Assembly: GCA_040755915.1 (NCBI GenBank)
Contig: JBFLWM010000019.1
Location: 9,309-73,308, forward strand
DNA length: 64,000 nt
Source: Sulfurivermis sp040755915
GTDB lineage: Bacteria > Pseudomonadota > Gammaproteobacteria > Thiohalomonadales > Thiohalomonadaceae
Direction of reading: 5' to 3'
Within the stretch, counting starts at the first letter, position 1. Each line of letters begins with the position of its first letter. A program made the position numbers and the translations under genes. The notes beneath the pieces are model-generated. The model was not told where the DNA came from. It made no database searches and saw only the letters and a list, made by a program, of their open reading frames with translations. Shown in pieces: positions 24,452-34,360 of this stretch.

Positions 24452-26353
24452 TCACTCTTCCAGGTAGGTGTAGCCGGCGAGTCCGGCCTCCAGGGCATCG
24501 GCATAACGCGCCCGCTCATCCTCGTTCAGCACCGCCGCCGCCAGCTTGCGTTGATAGGCCTCACGCAGCAGCGCCGTATCGAAATTCACATAGCGCAACA
24601 CCCGCTCCACCGTATCGCCCTGCTGATGCGCCGACAGGCGGTAGCTGCCGTCCGGCGACAGCTCGACGTTGACCGAGTCGGTATCGCCGAACAGATTGTG
24701 CAGGTCACCGAGGATCTCCTGGTAGGCACCGAGCAGAAACAGACCCAGGACATAGGGCTCGCCCGGCCGCAGCGGATGCACCGGCAGGGTGGTCTCCAGG
24801 CTGTCGTGATCGATGTAGTGATCGACGCGGCCGTCGGAATCGCAGGTGATGTCCTGCAGCACGGCTCGGCGCGTGGGCTGCTCATTGAGGCGATGCAGCG
24901 GCAGCACCGGAAACACCTGATCGATGCCCCAGGCGTCGGGCAGGGACTGGAACAGGGAGAAATTGCAGAAATACTTGTCGGCCAGCTTTTCATTCAAATC
25001 ATCAAGCACCTCGCGGTGCGCGCGCACACCCGGCTGCAACCGGGCACGCACCTGCTGGCAGATGGCGAAATACAGCTCCTCGATGCGCGCGCGCTGTTCC
25101 AGGGTAATGACGCCATGCTGATACATGCCGTGCGCCTCGGCCAGCCAGTACACCGCATCATGCCAGGCCTCGACCAGGGAGCGGGCACTGCCGCCGTCGC
25201 GTATGCCGCACAGTCCCTGCCACAGGTTGTGAATGATCTGCGGTTCGCCTTCCGCCGCCGGCGGCACCTCGCGCGGCGCCGGCGCCTGCTCCTGATCGAT
25301 CACCTGGGTAAACAGGGCGGCATGGTGCGCGGTCATGGCGCGGCCGGACTCGGTGATGATGTGCGGGTGCGGCAGGCCCTGTTCCTCGCATATCTCCCAC
25401 AGGGCATGCACCACATCGTTGGCGTACTCCTGCACGCCGTAGTTCATCGAACAGTCGCTGCGCGAACGGCTGCCCTCGTAATCGATGCCCAGGCCGCCGC
25501 CCACATCCACATAGCGGATATCCACGTCCATGGCACGCAGTTCGGCATAGTGGCGCGCACACTCGCGCATGCTGCGCTGGATATCGCGGATGTTGGCCAC
25601 CTGCGAGCCCATGTGAAAGTGGATCATCTGCAAGGCGCCGAGCATGTCCACCTCCTGCAGGCGCTGCACCACACGCAGGATCTGCGCTGCCGACAGGCCG
25701 AACTTGGCCTTTTCGCCACCGGTGTTCTGCCACTTGCCGGCGCCGATGGAGGCGAGGCGCACCCGTACGCCGAGCAGGGGCGCGATACCGAGGGCCTGCG
25801 ATTCCTCGATCACCAGCTCCAGCTCGGACAGCTTTTCCACCACGACGAATACGCGCAGCCCCAGCCGCAGACCGATGAGGGCGAGGCGGATGTATTCACG
25901 GTCCTTGTAGCCGTTGCACACCACGGTGCCGCCCTCGACATCGGACAACGCGAGCACCGCCATCAGCTCCGGCTTGGAACCGGCCTCCAGACCGACACGG
26001 CGGCCGCCGTGACGCAGGATCTCCTCCACCACGCTGCGCTGCTGGTTGACCTTGATGGGATACACGGCGGTGTAGCCGCCGCGGTAGTCGTCCTCCACCA
26101 TGGCGCGCTGGAATGACTGGCACAGCACATCGACGCGATCACGCAGGATATCGGTAAAACGCACCAGCACCGGCAGCGTGAGTCCGGCCCGGCGCAGGTC
26201 ATCGACCAGGGCGAAGCAGTCGATGCCGGCAGCGGCCTGATTGCGGTCCGGTCGTGCGACGAGATGGCCGGCGGCATTGACGTCGAAATAGCCGCCGCTC
26301 CAGTGCGGTATGCCGTAGGTTTCGCGCGCCTTGTCCTGATCCCAGTCGCCCAT
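24452..26353 (-). CDS. speA: Biosynthetic arginine decarboxylase
   Basis: This 633-residue PLP-dependent fold III enzyme has PLP-binding Lys in AVYPIKVNQQRSVVEEI near residue 100, the substrate/PLP segment FHMGSQVANI, and the phosphate-binding VDVGGGLGIDYEGS. Size and order match the SpeA family. It converts arginine to agmatine, the first step of the agmatine route to putrescine. It is divergent from speE across 81 bases, so both polyamine genes may share control. Confidence 0.96.
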   Translation of the reverse strand: MGDWDQDKARETYGIPHWSGGYFDVNAAGHLVARPDRNQAAAGIDCFALVDDLRRAGLTLPVLVRFTDILRDRVDVLCQSFQRAMVEDDYRGGYTAVYPIKVNQQRSVVEEILRHGGRRVGLEAGSKPELMAVLALSDVEGGTVVCNGYKDREYIRLALIGLRLGLRVFVVVEKLSELELVIEESQALGIAPLLGVRVRLASIGAGKWQNTGGEKAKFGLSAAQILRVVQRLQEVDMLGALQMIHFHMGSQVANIRDIQRSMRECARHYAELRAMDVDIRYVDVGGGLGIDYEGSRSRSDCSMNYGVQEYANDVVHALWEICEEQGLPHPHIITESGRAMTAHHAALFTQVIDQEQAPAPREVPPAAEGEPQIIHNLWQGLCGIRDGGSARSLVEAWHDAVYWLAEAHGMYQHGVITLEQRARIEELYFAICQQVRARLQPGVRAHREVLDDLNEKLADKYFCNFSLFQSLPDAWGIDQVFPVLPLHRLNEQPTRRAVLQDITCDSDGRVDHYIDHDSLETTLPVHPLRPGEPYVLGLFLLGAYQEILGDLHNLFGDTDSVNVELSPDGSYRLSAHQQGDTVERVLRYVNFDTALLREAYQRKLAAAVLNEDERARYADALEAGLAGYTYLEE

Positions 26354-26434
26354 GTCGCCGCCGAAGTTGAAGATGAATGACTACCGGGAGACAATATAGG
26401 CGAATACTCACATACTGAATAGCGCGGAGCAGCC

Positions 26435-27298
26435 ATGGCCCTCGACGATACTCTCTGGTTCACCGAAAACCCCACCGCCGACGGTTCCACCTTTTCCCTC
26501 AAGGTCACCGGCAAGCTGCACGAGGAACAGACGCCGTTCCAGAAGATCGAGGTCTACGGTACCGAAGGTTTCGGCAACCTGATGGTGATCGACGGCTACA
26601 TCATGCTCACCGCGCGCGACAACTATCTCTACCACGAGATGCTGGCCCACCCGGTGCTGTTCACCCATCCGAATCCGAAGCGCGTGCTGATCATCGGCGG
26701 CGGCGACTGCGGCACCCTGCGCGAGGTACTGCGCCACCCCGGCGTGGCAAAGGTGCAGCAGGTGGATATCGACGCCGGCGTCACCCGCGCTTCGGAAAAA
26801 TTTTTCCCGGAACTATGCGAATCCAACAACGACCCGCGTGCTGAGCTGCACTTCGCCGACGGCATCAAGTGGGTGCAGGAGGCGGCGCCCGGCAGCTATG
26901 ACGTGATCATCGTCGACAGCACCGACCCGGTGGGCCCGGCCATCGGCCTGTTCTCCGAGCCATTCTTCCGCGATTGCTACCGCGCGCTGGGCGAGGACGG
27001 CATCATCGTGCAACAGAGCGAATCACCGCTGCTCAACATGCAGATCCTCACCGACATGCACAAGGCCATGCGCGGCGCCGGCTATGCCGATGTGCAGACC
27101 CTGCACTTCCCGCAGCCGGTGTATCCCTCCGGCTGGTGGACCTGCACCATGGCCGCCAAGCACGCATTCAAGGGGTTCCGCGTCGTTGACAGCGTCGCCA
27201 AGCCCTTCGCCACCCGCTACTACAGCGCCGAGGTGCACCAGGGCGCCCTGGCCCTGCCGCCGTTCATGAAAGAGGCGTTCGCAAAAATCGCCGGCTGA
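26435..27298 (+). CDS. speE: Spermidine synthase
   Basis: This 287-residue aminopropyltransferase has the N-terminal beta domain (LWFTENPTADGSTFSLKVTG) and the Rossmann core with VLIIGGGDCGTLREVLRH. The catalytic segment DVIIVDSTDPVGPA is present, along with the substrate gate YPSGWWTCT. It transfers an aminopropyl group from decarboxylated S-adenosylmethionine to putrescine. Pairing with divergent speA fits a local polyamine locus. A hairpin terminator follows. Confidence 0.96.
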   Translation: MALDDTLWFTENPTADGSTFSLKVTGKLHEEQTPFQKIEVYGTEGFGNLMVIDGYIMLTARDNYLYHEMLAHPVLFTHPNPKRVLIIGGGDCGTLREVLRHPGVAKVQQVDIDAGVTRASEKFFPELCESNNDPRAELHFADGIKWVQEAAPGSYDVIIVDSTDPVGPAIGLFSEPFFRDCYRALGEDGIIVQQSESPLLNMQILTDMHKAMRGAGYADVQTLHFPQPVYPSGWWTCTMAAKHAFKGFRVVDSVAKPFATRYYSAEVHQGALALPPFMKEAFAKIAG

Positions 27299-27304
27299 TC
27301 GCAG

Positions 27305-27322
27305 GGCGGGCTTCAGCCCGCC
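27305..27322. terminator. Hairpin between convergent genes
   Basis: GGCGGGC-ttca-GCCCGCC forms a perfect 7-bp stem between the convergent speE and DUF4124 genes and can serve both directions. There is no long T-run. Confidence 0.55.
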
Positions 27323-27331
27323 AATCAACGC

Positions 27332-27790
27332 TCAGTCACACCAGCGCGCCACATCCTGCTCGGCACGCTGCTCCGCCGCCGCGCGCTCACCCTCGGCGAG
27401 GGTGACGCGATTGCCCTGCTGATCCAGGTTGTACAGGCTGCCGGCGCTGCGGTAGCGGCGCAGGCGGTCGCGCGCCTGGGCACAGTTGCGTTCACGCTGC
27501 GCCTGGTCCTCGCGGCTCTTCTGCTCCTGCGCCTTCTTCTGCTCGCGCTCCTCCTCGAAGGCCCGCAGCAGGCGCTGTTCGTTGTCGCGCCGCTCCGCCT
27601 CGGTCGGGGCCGCGGCAGGCGCCGCTGGCTGCACCTTCAGCTGCAGTTCCTGCGCCTGCGTTCGAGCGGGTGGCCGTTCACCGAAGTGCACCTGGCCCTG
27701 CTCATCGACCCATTTGTAGACACCGGCGGCAAGGACCGGCGACAACGCGCATGGCATCAAAACCAGCAACAGCAGCAAACGAAAGTGCAT
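27332..27790 (-). CDS. DUF4124-type periplasmic protein
   Basis: This 152-residue secreted protein has a signal peptide (MHFRLLLLLVLMPCALSPVLA) followed at once by the DUF4124 motif GVYKWVDEQGQVHFGERPP. A Gln/Glu/Arg-rich coiled coil follows, and the protein ends in a Cys-containing stretch. Family function is unknown. The ATG at 27790 places the signal peptide at the N-terminus. It is the last gene after fetA-fetB on the minus strand. Confidence 0.85.
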   Translation of the reverse strand: MHFRLLLLLVLMPCALSPVLAAGVYKWVDEQGQVHFGERPPARTQAQELQLKVQPAAPAAAPTEAERRDNEQRLLRAFEEEREQKKAQEQKSREDQAQRERNCAQARDRLRRYRSAGSLYNLDQQGNRVTLAEGERAAAEQRAEQDVARWCD

Positions 27791-27828
27791 GCAGGTCTCC
27801 TTGGCATTCAACGGCATCACGGCGCGAG

Positions 27829-28626
27829 TTATGGGCCCGTCAGCCGCTCCAGACGCAGACGGTCACGCTCGTCGAACAGGCCGCGCGCGCCGCGCCACAC
27901 CGCCACCATGGTGCCGAAGCCGGTGCCGGCGGTGATCAGGAACATCACCAGGATCTGGTACTTCACTGCCTCCAGCGGCGGCGAGCCGGCGAGGATCTGG
28001 CCGGTCATCATGCCGGGCAGGCTGACTATACCGGCGGCCGCCATGGAGTTGATCATCGGGATCATGCCGACGCGCATCGCCTCACGGCGCAGATCGCTCA
28101 CCGCCTCCATGGCGCCCTGGCCCAGCATCAGCCGACCTTCAATCAGAGCGCGCTGCTGCCAGGCACCATTGGTGAGGCGATCCATGCCGAGGGCGATGCC
28201 GTTCATGGTGTTGCCCAGCACCATGCCGAGCAGGGGGATGGCGTACTGTGGCGTGTACCAGGGGTCATTGCCGATGACCACCGTCAGCGCCAGCAGCGTC
28301 ACGGTAAACGACGACATGAACATCGCACTGGTGCCGACGCCATAACCGCGCCAGCCGCTGAAGCGGCGCTGCTGGCGCGCCATCACTTCGCGTCCGGCCA
28401 CCGCCAGCATGATCAACGCCATCAGGCTCACCCACCACCACTGCGCGTTGTCGAACAGCACCTTGAGGACCAGGCCGATGAGCAAGAGCTGGATGGTGGT
28501 GCGCAGGGCGGCGACCAGCAGCTTGCGCTCCATGCCGAGCTGCAAACGCCAGGACAGCCAGGCCAGCAGCAGCACCAGCAGCGCCGCCAGGCCGAGGTCG
28601 AAGGGCGACAGGGCGATGACACTCAT
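27829..28626 (-). CDS. fetB: Iron-export ABC transporter permease (UPF0014)
   Basis: This 265-residue polytopic inner-membrane protein has about six or seven transmembrane helices. It carries the UPF0014 hallmarks GNDPWYTPQYAIPLLGMVLGNTMNGIALG and LPGMMTGQILAGSPPLEAVKYQI. FetB with the ATPase FetA exports iron and protects against oxidative stress. It overlaps fetA by 4 bases. Confidence 0.92.
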   Translation of the reverse strand: MSVIALSPFDLGLAALLVLLLAWLSWRLQLGMERKLLVAALRTTIQLLLIGLVLKVLFDNAQWWWVSLMALIMLAVAGREVMARQQRRFSGWRGYGVGTSAMFMSSFTVTLLALTVVIGNDPWYTPQYAIPLLGMVLGNTMNGIALGMDRLTNGAWQQRALIEGRLMLGQGAMEAVSDLRREAMRVGMIPMINSMAAAGIVSLPGMMTGQILAGSPPLEAVKYQILVMFLITAGTGFGTMVAVWRGARGLFDERDRLRLERLTGP

Positions 28627-29246
28627 GCCGCATCCTCCACCCTGCCGGCGACGATACGAATCTGCCGGCTGGCCACGCGCAGCATCTGCGCCGGGTCATG
28701 GCTGACCCACAACACTGCCGCCTGCTGCTGCTCGCGGTAGGCCGCCACCAGCGCCTCGACCCGTTGCACCGAGGTCGGATCGAGGGCCGCCGTCGGCTCG
28801 TCCAGCAGCAGCACGCGCGGCTTGTTGGCCAGCAGGCGCAGCAAAGCCAGACGCTGGCGCTCGCCGGTGGAGCAGCGCGCCACCTGCCAGTCCAGGGTTT
28901 CGCGGCCGAAACCCAGGGCCTGCCACTGCGCCTCGTCCACCTCGGCAAAGTGCTCGCCCACCCGCTCGCGCCACCACTGGCTCTCCGCCGGCAGCAGCCC
29001 GACCAGGCGGCGCCATTGCCACGGCGTGTACTCGCGTGCCTCGCGTCCCTCCAGCCATACCTGACCATCGTGGGGATCGAGGTCGGCGATGGCGCGCAGC
29101 AACAGGCTCTTGCCGGCCCCGGACGGACCCGACACACAGACGCATTCGCCCGCCGCCACCTCCAGCGCCGGGATGCTCATGGCGTGGCTGGCCACGCCTT
29201 CAAGTCGTAACAGGCTCAGGATCGTCTCCCGCTTGGAATTGGTCAT
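28623..29246 (-). CDS. fetA: Iron-export ABC transporter ATP-binding protein
   Basis: This 207-residue ABC ATPase has Walker A GPSGAGKSLLLR (about residues 40-51), the signature region CSTGERQRLALLRLL (STGE in place of LSGGQ), Walker B RVLLLDEPTAALD, and H-loop WVSHD. It pairs with the adjacent FetB permease. The short length is typical of FetA. A CDGSH iron-sulfur gene is divergent from it, which fits an iron theme. Confidence 0.9.
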   Translation of the reverse strand: MTNSKRETILSLLRLEGVASHAMSIPALEVAAGECVCVSGPSGAGKSLLLRAIADLDPHDGQVWLEGREAREYTPWQWRRLVGLLPAESQWWRERVGEHFAEVDEAQWQALGFGRETLDWQVARCSTGERQRLALLRLLANKPRVLLLDEPTAALDPTSVQRVEALVAAYREQQQAAVLWVSHDPAQMLRVASRQIRIVAGRVEDAA

Positions 29247-29334
29247 TCCTCCCCCATACTTGGGGAAGACGCCACGCGTTGCGGGCGTGGTTTCATTCTA
29301 CGGGATCAACCACACAAAACAGAACGAGGCCAGC

Positions 29335-29571
29335 ATGAGCGAACCCGAGATCACCCAGAAGAAACCCTATGTACTGGAACTGGAGGCTGGCGATTACTGG
29401 TGGTGCGCCTGCGGCCGCTCGAAGAACCAGCCCTTCTGCGACGGCTCCCACCAGGGCAGCGGGCTCAGCCCGCAGAAGTTCACCCTGAACGAAAAAGGCA
29501 AGGTATGGCTGTGCGGCTGCCGCCGCAGCGGCAAGGCGCCGCACTGCGACGGCACGCACAAAACGCTGTAG
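29335..29571 (+). CDS. CDGSH iron-sulfur domain protein with two CDGSH motifs
   Basis: This 78-residue soluble protein carries two complete C-x-C-x(n)-CDGxH motifs, CACGRSKNQPFCDGSH and CGCRRSGKAPHCDGTH. Each binds a 2Fe-2S cluster through three cysteines and one histidine. It belongs to the mitoNEET-related bacterial CDGSH group with internal duplication. The role is probably iron-sulfur or redox handling; divergence from the fetAB iron exporter supports this but does not prove it. Confidence 0.93.
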   Translation: MSEPEITQKKPYVLELEAGDYWWCACGRSKNQPFCDGSHQGSGLSPQKFTLNEKGKVWLCGCRRSGKAPHCDGTHKTL

Positions 29572-29581
29572 GTTTGCGCGC

Positions 29582-29613
29582 AAAAAAATGGCGGGCATCG
29601 TGAGATGCCCGCC
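29582..29613 (-). terminator. Intrinsic terminator of the porin-glnK-amt operon
   Basis: Read on the minus strand, GGCGGGCATC pairs with GATGCCCGCC and is followed by a run of seven T. It lies 22 bases after the amt stop codon. Confidence 0.85.
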
Positions 29614-29635
29614 AATGCGCCTAGGAGGAGAGCGC

Positions 29636-30883
<1,248 letters not shown>

Positions 30884-30897
30884 CGTCGCATCCTCCG

Positions 30898-31236
30898 TTA
30901 CAGGGCGTCCGGGCCGGTTTCGCCGGTGCGGATACGCACCGTCTGTTCCAGATCGAATACGAAGATCTTGCCGTCGCCGATCTTGCCGGTGTTGGCGGCC
31001 TTGCGTACCGCCTCGATCACCTGATCCACCATGTCGGCCTTCACCGCGGCTTCAACCTTCACCTTGGGCAGAAAATCGACCACGTACTCCGCGCCGCGAT
31101 ACAGCTCGGTGTGGCCCTTCTGCCGCCCGAAACCCTTCACCTCGGTGACGGTGATGCCCTGCACGCCGATCTCCGACAGGGCCTCGCGCACGTCATCGAG
31201 CTTGAACGGCTTGATGATTGCAGTTACCAGTTTCAT
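30898..31236 (-). CDS. glnK: Nitrogen regulatory protein P-II
   Basis: This 112-residue PII protein is of standard length. The T-loop carries the uridylylation Tyr in ELYRGAEYVVDF, and the B/C-loop segments TGKIGDGKIFVFDLEQTVRIRTGE are intact. It senses 2-oxoglutarate and ATP/ADP, and in its unmodified form blocks Amt. Pairing with amt identifies it as GlnK rather than GlnB. A AGGAGGA ribosome site precedes the start. Confidence 0.96.
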   Translation of the reverse strand: MKLVTAIIKPFKLDDVREALSEIGVQGITVTEVKGFGRQKGHTELYRGAEYVVDFLPKVKVEAAVKADMVDQVIEAVRKAANTGKIGDGKIFVFDLEQTVRIRTGETGPDAL

Positions 31237-31254
31237 CGTTGTCCTCCTTTAGGG

Positions 31255-31278
31255 GCCGGGCCGCGGCTGCGGCCCGGC
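31255..31278 (-). terminator. 10-bp hairpin between porin and glnK
   Basis: GCCGGGCCGC pairs perfectly with GCGGCCCGGC around a 4-base loop, 15 bases after the porin stop. It may attenuate read-through into glnK-amt or stabilise the porin message. There is no T-run. Confidence 0.5.
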
Positions 31279-31293
31279 ATGACCTGTCATGGA

Positions 31294-31947
31294 TCAGAGA
31301 TCGAAGGCCTTGTTGACGGTGAACACCAGGCGGGTTTCGCCATCGCCGTCGGCGCTGATGTTGTCGAGGTCTTCATCGTTCTTCAGCAGATAACCGCCGA
31401 CGGTGAAACCGGACACGTCGGTGTCATAGCCCACCTGCACGTAGCTGCCGTCGGCCTCGTCACCGTAGGTGCCGTACAGGGCATACAGGCCGTTGTACTC
31501 GGCCTTCACGGTGGTGAAGGTGTAGTCGGCGTCGGTGCCGCCGATGTCGCTGCCGTTGTAGGTGCCGATGTTGTGGGTGACCGTGAAGGGACCGTAGCCG
31601 GCGCTCAGGTTGAGCTCCTCGTAGCTGCCGTCGAAGTCATCGCTGTAGTAGTAGCCGGTGAAGCCGACACCGTAGCTCAGGTCACCGAAGGCGCCGTTGT
31701 AGCCGCCGTAGATGTCGTATTCGATGCCGTTGTTCACGTCGGCGGCCCAGGTGCCTACGTAGATGCCGCTCTCATGACCATAGTCGACGCCGGCGGAGGC
31801 GCTGGACTCGGCCTGGTAGATGCCACGGAAGATGTATTCGGACGAGAAGCCGACGTTGGCGCTCAGCTCGGCGGCGGCCTGGCCGCTGGCCAGCAGACCC
31901 AGGGCGATGGCGGAACCGAGTACGGACTTGCGGAACATGCTGCTCAT
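31294..31947 (-). CDS. TorF-family putative porin (Gcw_chp type)
   Basis: This 217-residue outer-membrane protein has a signal peptide (about 1-26, ending GQAAA). A beta-barrel sequence follows, with alternating aromatic strands and the family opening LSANVGFSSEYIFRGIYQAESS, and it ends in a C-terminal DL. It belongs to the small barrel family found beside nitrogen-uptake genes. It is the first gene before glnK-amt and lies directly behind a sigma-54 promoter, so a role in uptake of a nitrogen compound is likely. The ATG at 31947 is best; 31938 is also possible. Confidence 0.85.
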   Translation of the reverse strand: MSSMFRKSVLGSAIALGLLASGQAAAELSANVGFSSEYIFRGIYQAESSASAGVDYGHESGIYVGTWAADVNNGIEYDIYGGYNGAFGDLSYGVGFTGYYYSDDFDGSYEELNLSAGYGPFTVTHNIGTYNGSDIGGTDADYTFTTVKAEYNGLYALYGTYGDEADGSYVQVGYDTDVSGFTVGGYLLKNDEDLDNISADGDGETRLVFTVNKAFDL

Positions 31948-32003
31948 TGTTTCTCTCCTCAGGTTGGATGGATTGCGGGTCAATGCCTGCGCAAGAGAAC
32001 AAT

Positions 32004-32020
32004 TGCATCGCCTGTGCCAA
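32004..32020 (-). promoter_or_regulatory. Sigma-54 promoter of the porin-glnK-amt operon
   Basis: On the minus strand TTGGCAC-AGGCG-ATGCA matches the RpoN consensus TTGGCAC-N5-TTGCA with one mismatch, and the GG and GC cores are exactly 10 bases apart. The expected transcript start is near 31992, about 45 bases before the porin ATG. Confidence 0.85.
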
Positions 32021-32113
32021 CTCGGAATTTCTTTTTATTTCATGGCGTTGCGCAGGGCTGCCGGCAGCTGTAAAAAGCGGCCGCACCAGGATGGACCGCT
32101 GCCGTTTGCGCCG

Positions 32114-32130
32114 CGCACCGTTTTGGCGCA
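32114..32130 (-). promoter_or_regulatory. Candidate NtrC enhancer site
   Basis: CGCACC-gtttt-GGCGCA matches the NtrC dyad TGCACC-N5-GGTGCA at 10 of 12 positions. It lies about 100 bases upstream of the sigma-54 promoter, the usual enhancer distance. A promoter for divergent ubiK must lie in the same gap. Confidence 0.5.
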
Positions 32131-32178
32131 CGCAACGACGGCGTGATCGCGTACACTTGCGACACAACGGAGGCCCTC

Positions 32179-32421
32179 ATGGATACCCATTTCATCGACG
32201 ATCTGGCGCAACGTCTCGCGGCCGCGCTGCCGCCGGGACTGCACACGCTGCGGCAGGATCTGGAACACAATTTCAATGCCGTGCTGCGCGCGCGGCTGGA
32301 AAAGCTCGACCTGGTGACGCGCGACGAATTCGATGCGCAGACACGCGTGCTGGCCCGCAGCCGCGCCAAACTGGAAGAGCTGGAAAGAAAGATTGCCGAG
32401 CTGGAGCAGCGCCTGTCTTAG
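32179..32421 (+). CDS. ubiK: Ubiquinone biosynthesis accessory factor UbiK
   Basis: This 80-residue protein has the BMFP/YqiC layout: an amphipathic N-terminal half (FIDDLAQRLAAALPPGLHTLRQDLEHNF) and a C-terminal trimeric coiled coil (RVLARSRAKLEELERKIAELEQRL). UbiK assists the Ubi metabolon in aerobic ubiquinone synthesis. The ATG at 32179 gives the family N-terminus. comM follows in the same direction. Confidence 0.92.
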   Translation: MDTHFIDDLAQRLAAALPPGLHTLRQDLEHNFNAVLRARLEKLDLVTRDEFDAQTRVLARSRAKLEELERKIAELEQRLS

Positions 32422-32504
32422 GCGCCGGCCGGCACGAACGGGCCGGCCTTGAAATCAGTCATCCGCGGGCAATGACGCCCGCGCGCAACAACGGAACGGA
32501 AGCC

Positions 32505-34010
32505 ATGTCACTAGCCATCGTGCACAGCCGCGCCGCCGTGGGCATCGACGCCCCGCCGGTTGCGGTGGAAATCCATCTCGCCAACGGGCTGCCCGCCCTG
32601 TCCATCGTCGGGCTGCCCGAAGCGGCGGTGAAGGAAAGCAAGGACCGTGTGCGCGGCGCCCTGCTCACCTCCCGTTTTGAATTTCCGGCCCGCCGCATCA
32701 CCATCAATCTGGCTCCCGCCGATCTGCCCAAGGAAGGCGGCCGCTTCGACCTGCCCATCGCGGTGGGCCTGCTCGCCGCCTCCGGCCAGTTGCCGCAGGA
32801 TGCATTACAGCGTTATGAATTTCTCGGCGAACTGGCCTTGTCCGGCGAACTGCGGCCGGTACGGGGTGTGTTGCCGGCCGCACTCAAGGCGCGCAATCTT
32901 GGCCGCATCCTGATCGTGCCTGCCGCCAACGCCGACGAGGCGGCACTGGTGGGTGACGTGACGGTACTGCCGGCGAGTCATCTGCTGGAGGTCTGCGCCC
33001 ATCTGAGCGGAACCGCGTTGCTCAACCCGCATAAAATGCAGCTGCCGCCGCCGGCGAATAGCGAACTTCCGGATATGGCCGACGTGCGCGGCCAGCACCA
33101 GGCGCGCCGCGCCCTCGAAGTGGCCGCCGCCGGGGGGCACAGCCTGCTCATGCTCGGCCCGCCCGGCACCGGCAAGACCATGCTGGCCAGCCGTCTGCCC
33201 GGCATCCTGCCGCCGCTGAGCGAAGAGGAGGCGCTGGAGGCCGCCGCCATCGCCTCCATCAGCGACCACGGCTTCAACGCCGCCCACTGGGGGCGGCGCA
33301 CGTTTCGCGCCCCGCACCACACCGCCTCCGGTGTGGCACTGGTGGGTGGCGGCAGCCACCCGCGGCCGGGCGAGATCTCCCTCGCCCACCACGGTGTGCT
33401 GTTTCTCGACGAGCTGCCGGAGTTCGATCGCAAGGTACTGGAAGTGCTGCGCGAGCCGCTGGAATCGGGCCGCATCACCATCTCGCGCGCCGCGCGCCAG
33501 GCGGAGTTTCCCGCCCGCTTCCAGCTGGTGGCGGCGATGAATCCGTGCCCCTGCGGCTACCTCGGCCATCCCAGCGGCCGCTGCCACTGCACGCGCGAAC
33601 AGATCCAGCGCTATCGGGCTCGCATCTCCGGTCCGCTGCTGGATCGCATCGATCTGCAGATCGAGGTGCCCAGCCTGCCGCAGGAGGCGCTGCGCAACAG
33701 TGAAAACAGCGCCGAAGACAGCGCCACGGTGCGCAGCCGGGTGACGGCGGCACGTGAGCGCCAGCTGGAACGTCAGGGCAAGAGCAACAGCGAGCTGAGC
33801 AACCGCGAATGCGGCAAGCTGTGCAAGCTCGGTGATCGGGAACTGGACCTGCTGGATCGTGCCGTGGATCGGCTGGGCCTGTCGGCACGCGCCTATTTCC
33901 GCATCATTCGCGTGGCGCGCACGGTGGCCGACCTCGCCGGGAGCAAAACGGTGGAACTACCACACCTCACCGAGGCGCTGGCCTACCGACGACTCGACCG
34001 CACCCACTAG
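32505..34010 (+). CDS. comM: Competence-type AAA+ helicase ComM (YifB family)
   Basis: This 501-residue protein has the N-terminal LonC-like fold (residues 1-165, AIVHSRAAVGIDAPPVAVEI), then the AAA+ Mg-chelatase-like core. Walker A is GPPGTGKTMLASRLPG, and Walker B is GVLFLDELPEFDRKVLE. The zinc-like cluster NPCPCGYLGHPSGRCHCT and a C-terminal Mg_chelatase_C domain follow. ComM is a hexameric helicase that promotes branch migration during natural transformation. The ATG at 32505 begins the conserved fold. Confidence 0.95.
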   Translation: MSLAIVHSRAAVGIDAPPVAVEIHLANGLPALSIVGLPEAAVKESKDRVRGALLTSRFEFPARRITINLAPADLPKEGGRFDLPIAVGLLAASGQLPQDALQRYEFLGELALSGELRPVRGVLPAALKARNLGRILIVPAANADEAALVGDVTVLPASHLLEVCAHLSGTALLNPHKMQLPPPANSELPDMADVRGQHQARRALEVAAAGGHSLLMLGPPGTGKTMLASRLPGILPPLSEEEALEAAAIASISDHGFNAAHWGRRTFRAPHHTASGVALVGGGSHPRPGEISLAHHGVLFLDELPEFDRKVLEVLREPLESGRITISRAARQAEFPARFQLVAAMNPCPCGYLGHPSGRCHCTREQIQRYRARISGPLLDRIDLQIEVPSLPQEALRNSENSAEDSATVRSRVTAARERQLERQGKSNSELSNRECGKLCKLGDRELDLLDRAVDRLGLSARAYFRIIRVARTVADLAGSKTVELPHLTEALAYRRLDRTH

Positions 34011-34022
34011 CCCCTGCGTAAA

Positions 34023-34038
34023 TGTGATCACCATCACA
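34023..34038. promoter_or_regulatory. Perfect CRP/Vfr-type binding site
   Basis: TGTGA-tcacca-TCACA is an exact match to the CRP half-site pattern TGTGA-N6-TCACA, and the preceding AA fits the extended consensus. It lies 12 bases after the comM stop and 323 bases upstream of the signalling cluster. It could control that cluster or a transcript starting within the gap. Confidence 0.6.
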
Positions 34039-34081
34039 CCAATGACCAAGTGTTTTACTTGTTTTTGTGACGGATTTTGAC

Positions 34082-34262
34082 AAAACTGGTCGCCAGTTTT
34101 GAAAAAGGCACACCAGGCCGAAAGGCCTGGCTCGCAAAATCACCGGTCTAAGGGGCTTCGGCCCTATGACAGCGGGATCGCCAAAACAAGCACCGGCGCA
34201 GCTTTGTCTGCGCTTCGCGCGCACGCTTCTGCACACCAAGGACGCGGCCCTGCGCCGCAAAG
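34082..34262 (+). other. Run of hairpins in the gap before the signalling cluster
   Basis: The 350-base gap at 34011-34360 contains no gene but several strong stems. They are AAAACTGG-tcg-CCAGTTTT (34082-34100, terminator-like for comM), CCAGGCC-gaaa-GGCCTGG (34113-34130), a UUCG-capped stem (34152-34165), GCGCAG/CTGCGC (34196-34213) and GCGGC/GCCGC near 34244-34258. They could be a small RNA, a structured leader of the downstream operon, or a repetitive element. Confidence 0.3.
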
Positions 34263-34360
34263 TCCATAGACGTCGCGCGCCCTGTTTTCGCGTTCCCCTG
34301 CATTCCCCCGGTGATCGATGTGCCTGTTACGGCATTACATCAAACGTTGGGGGAAATACC

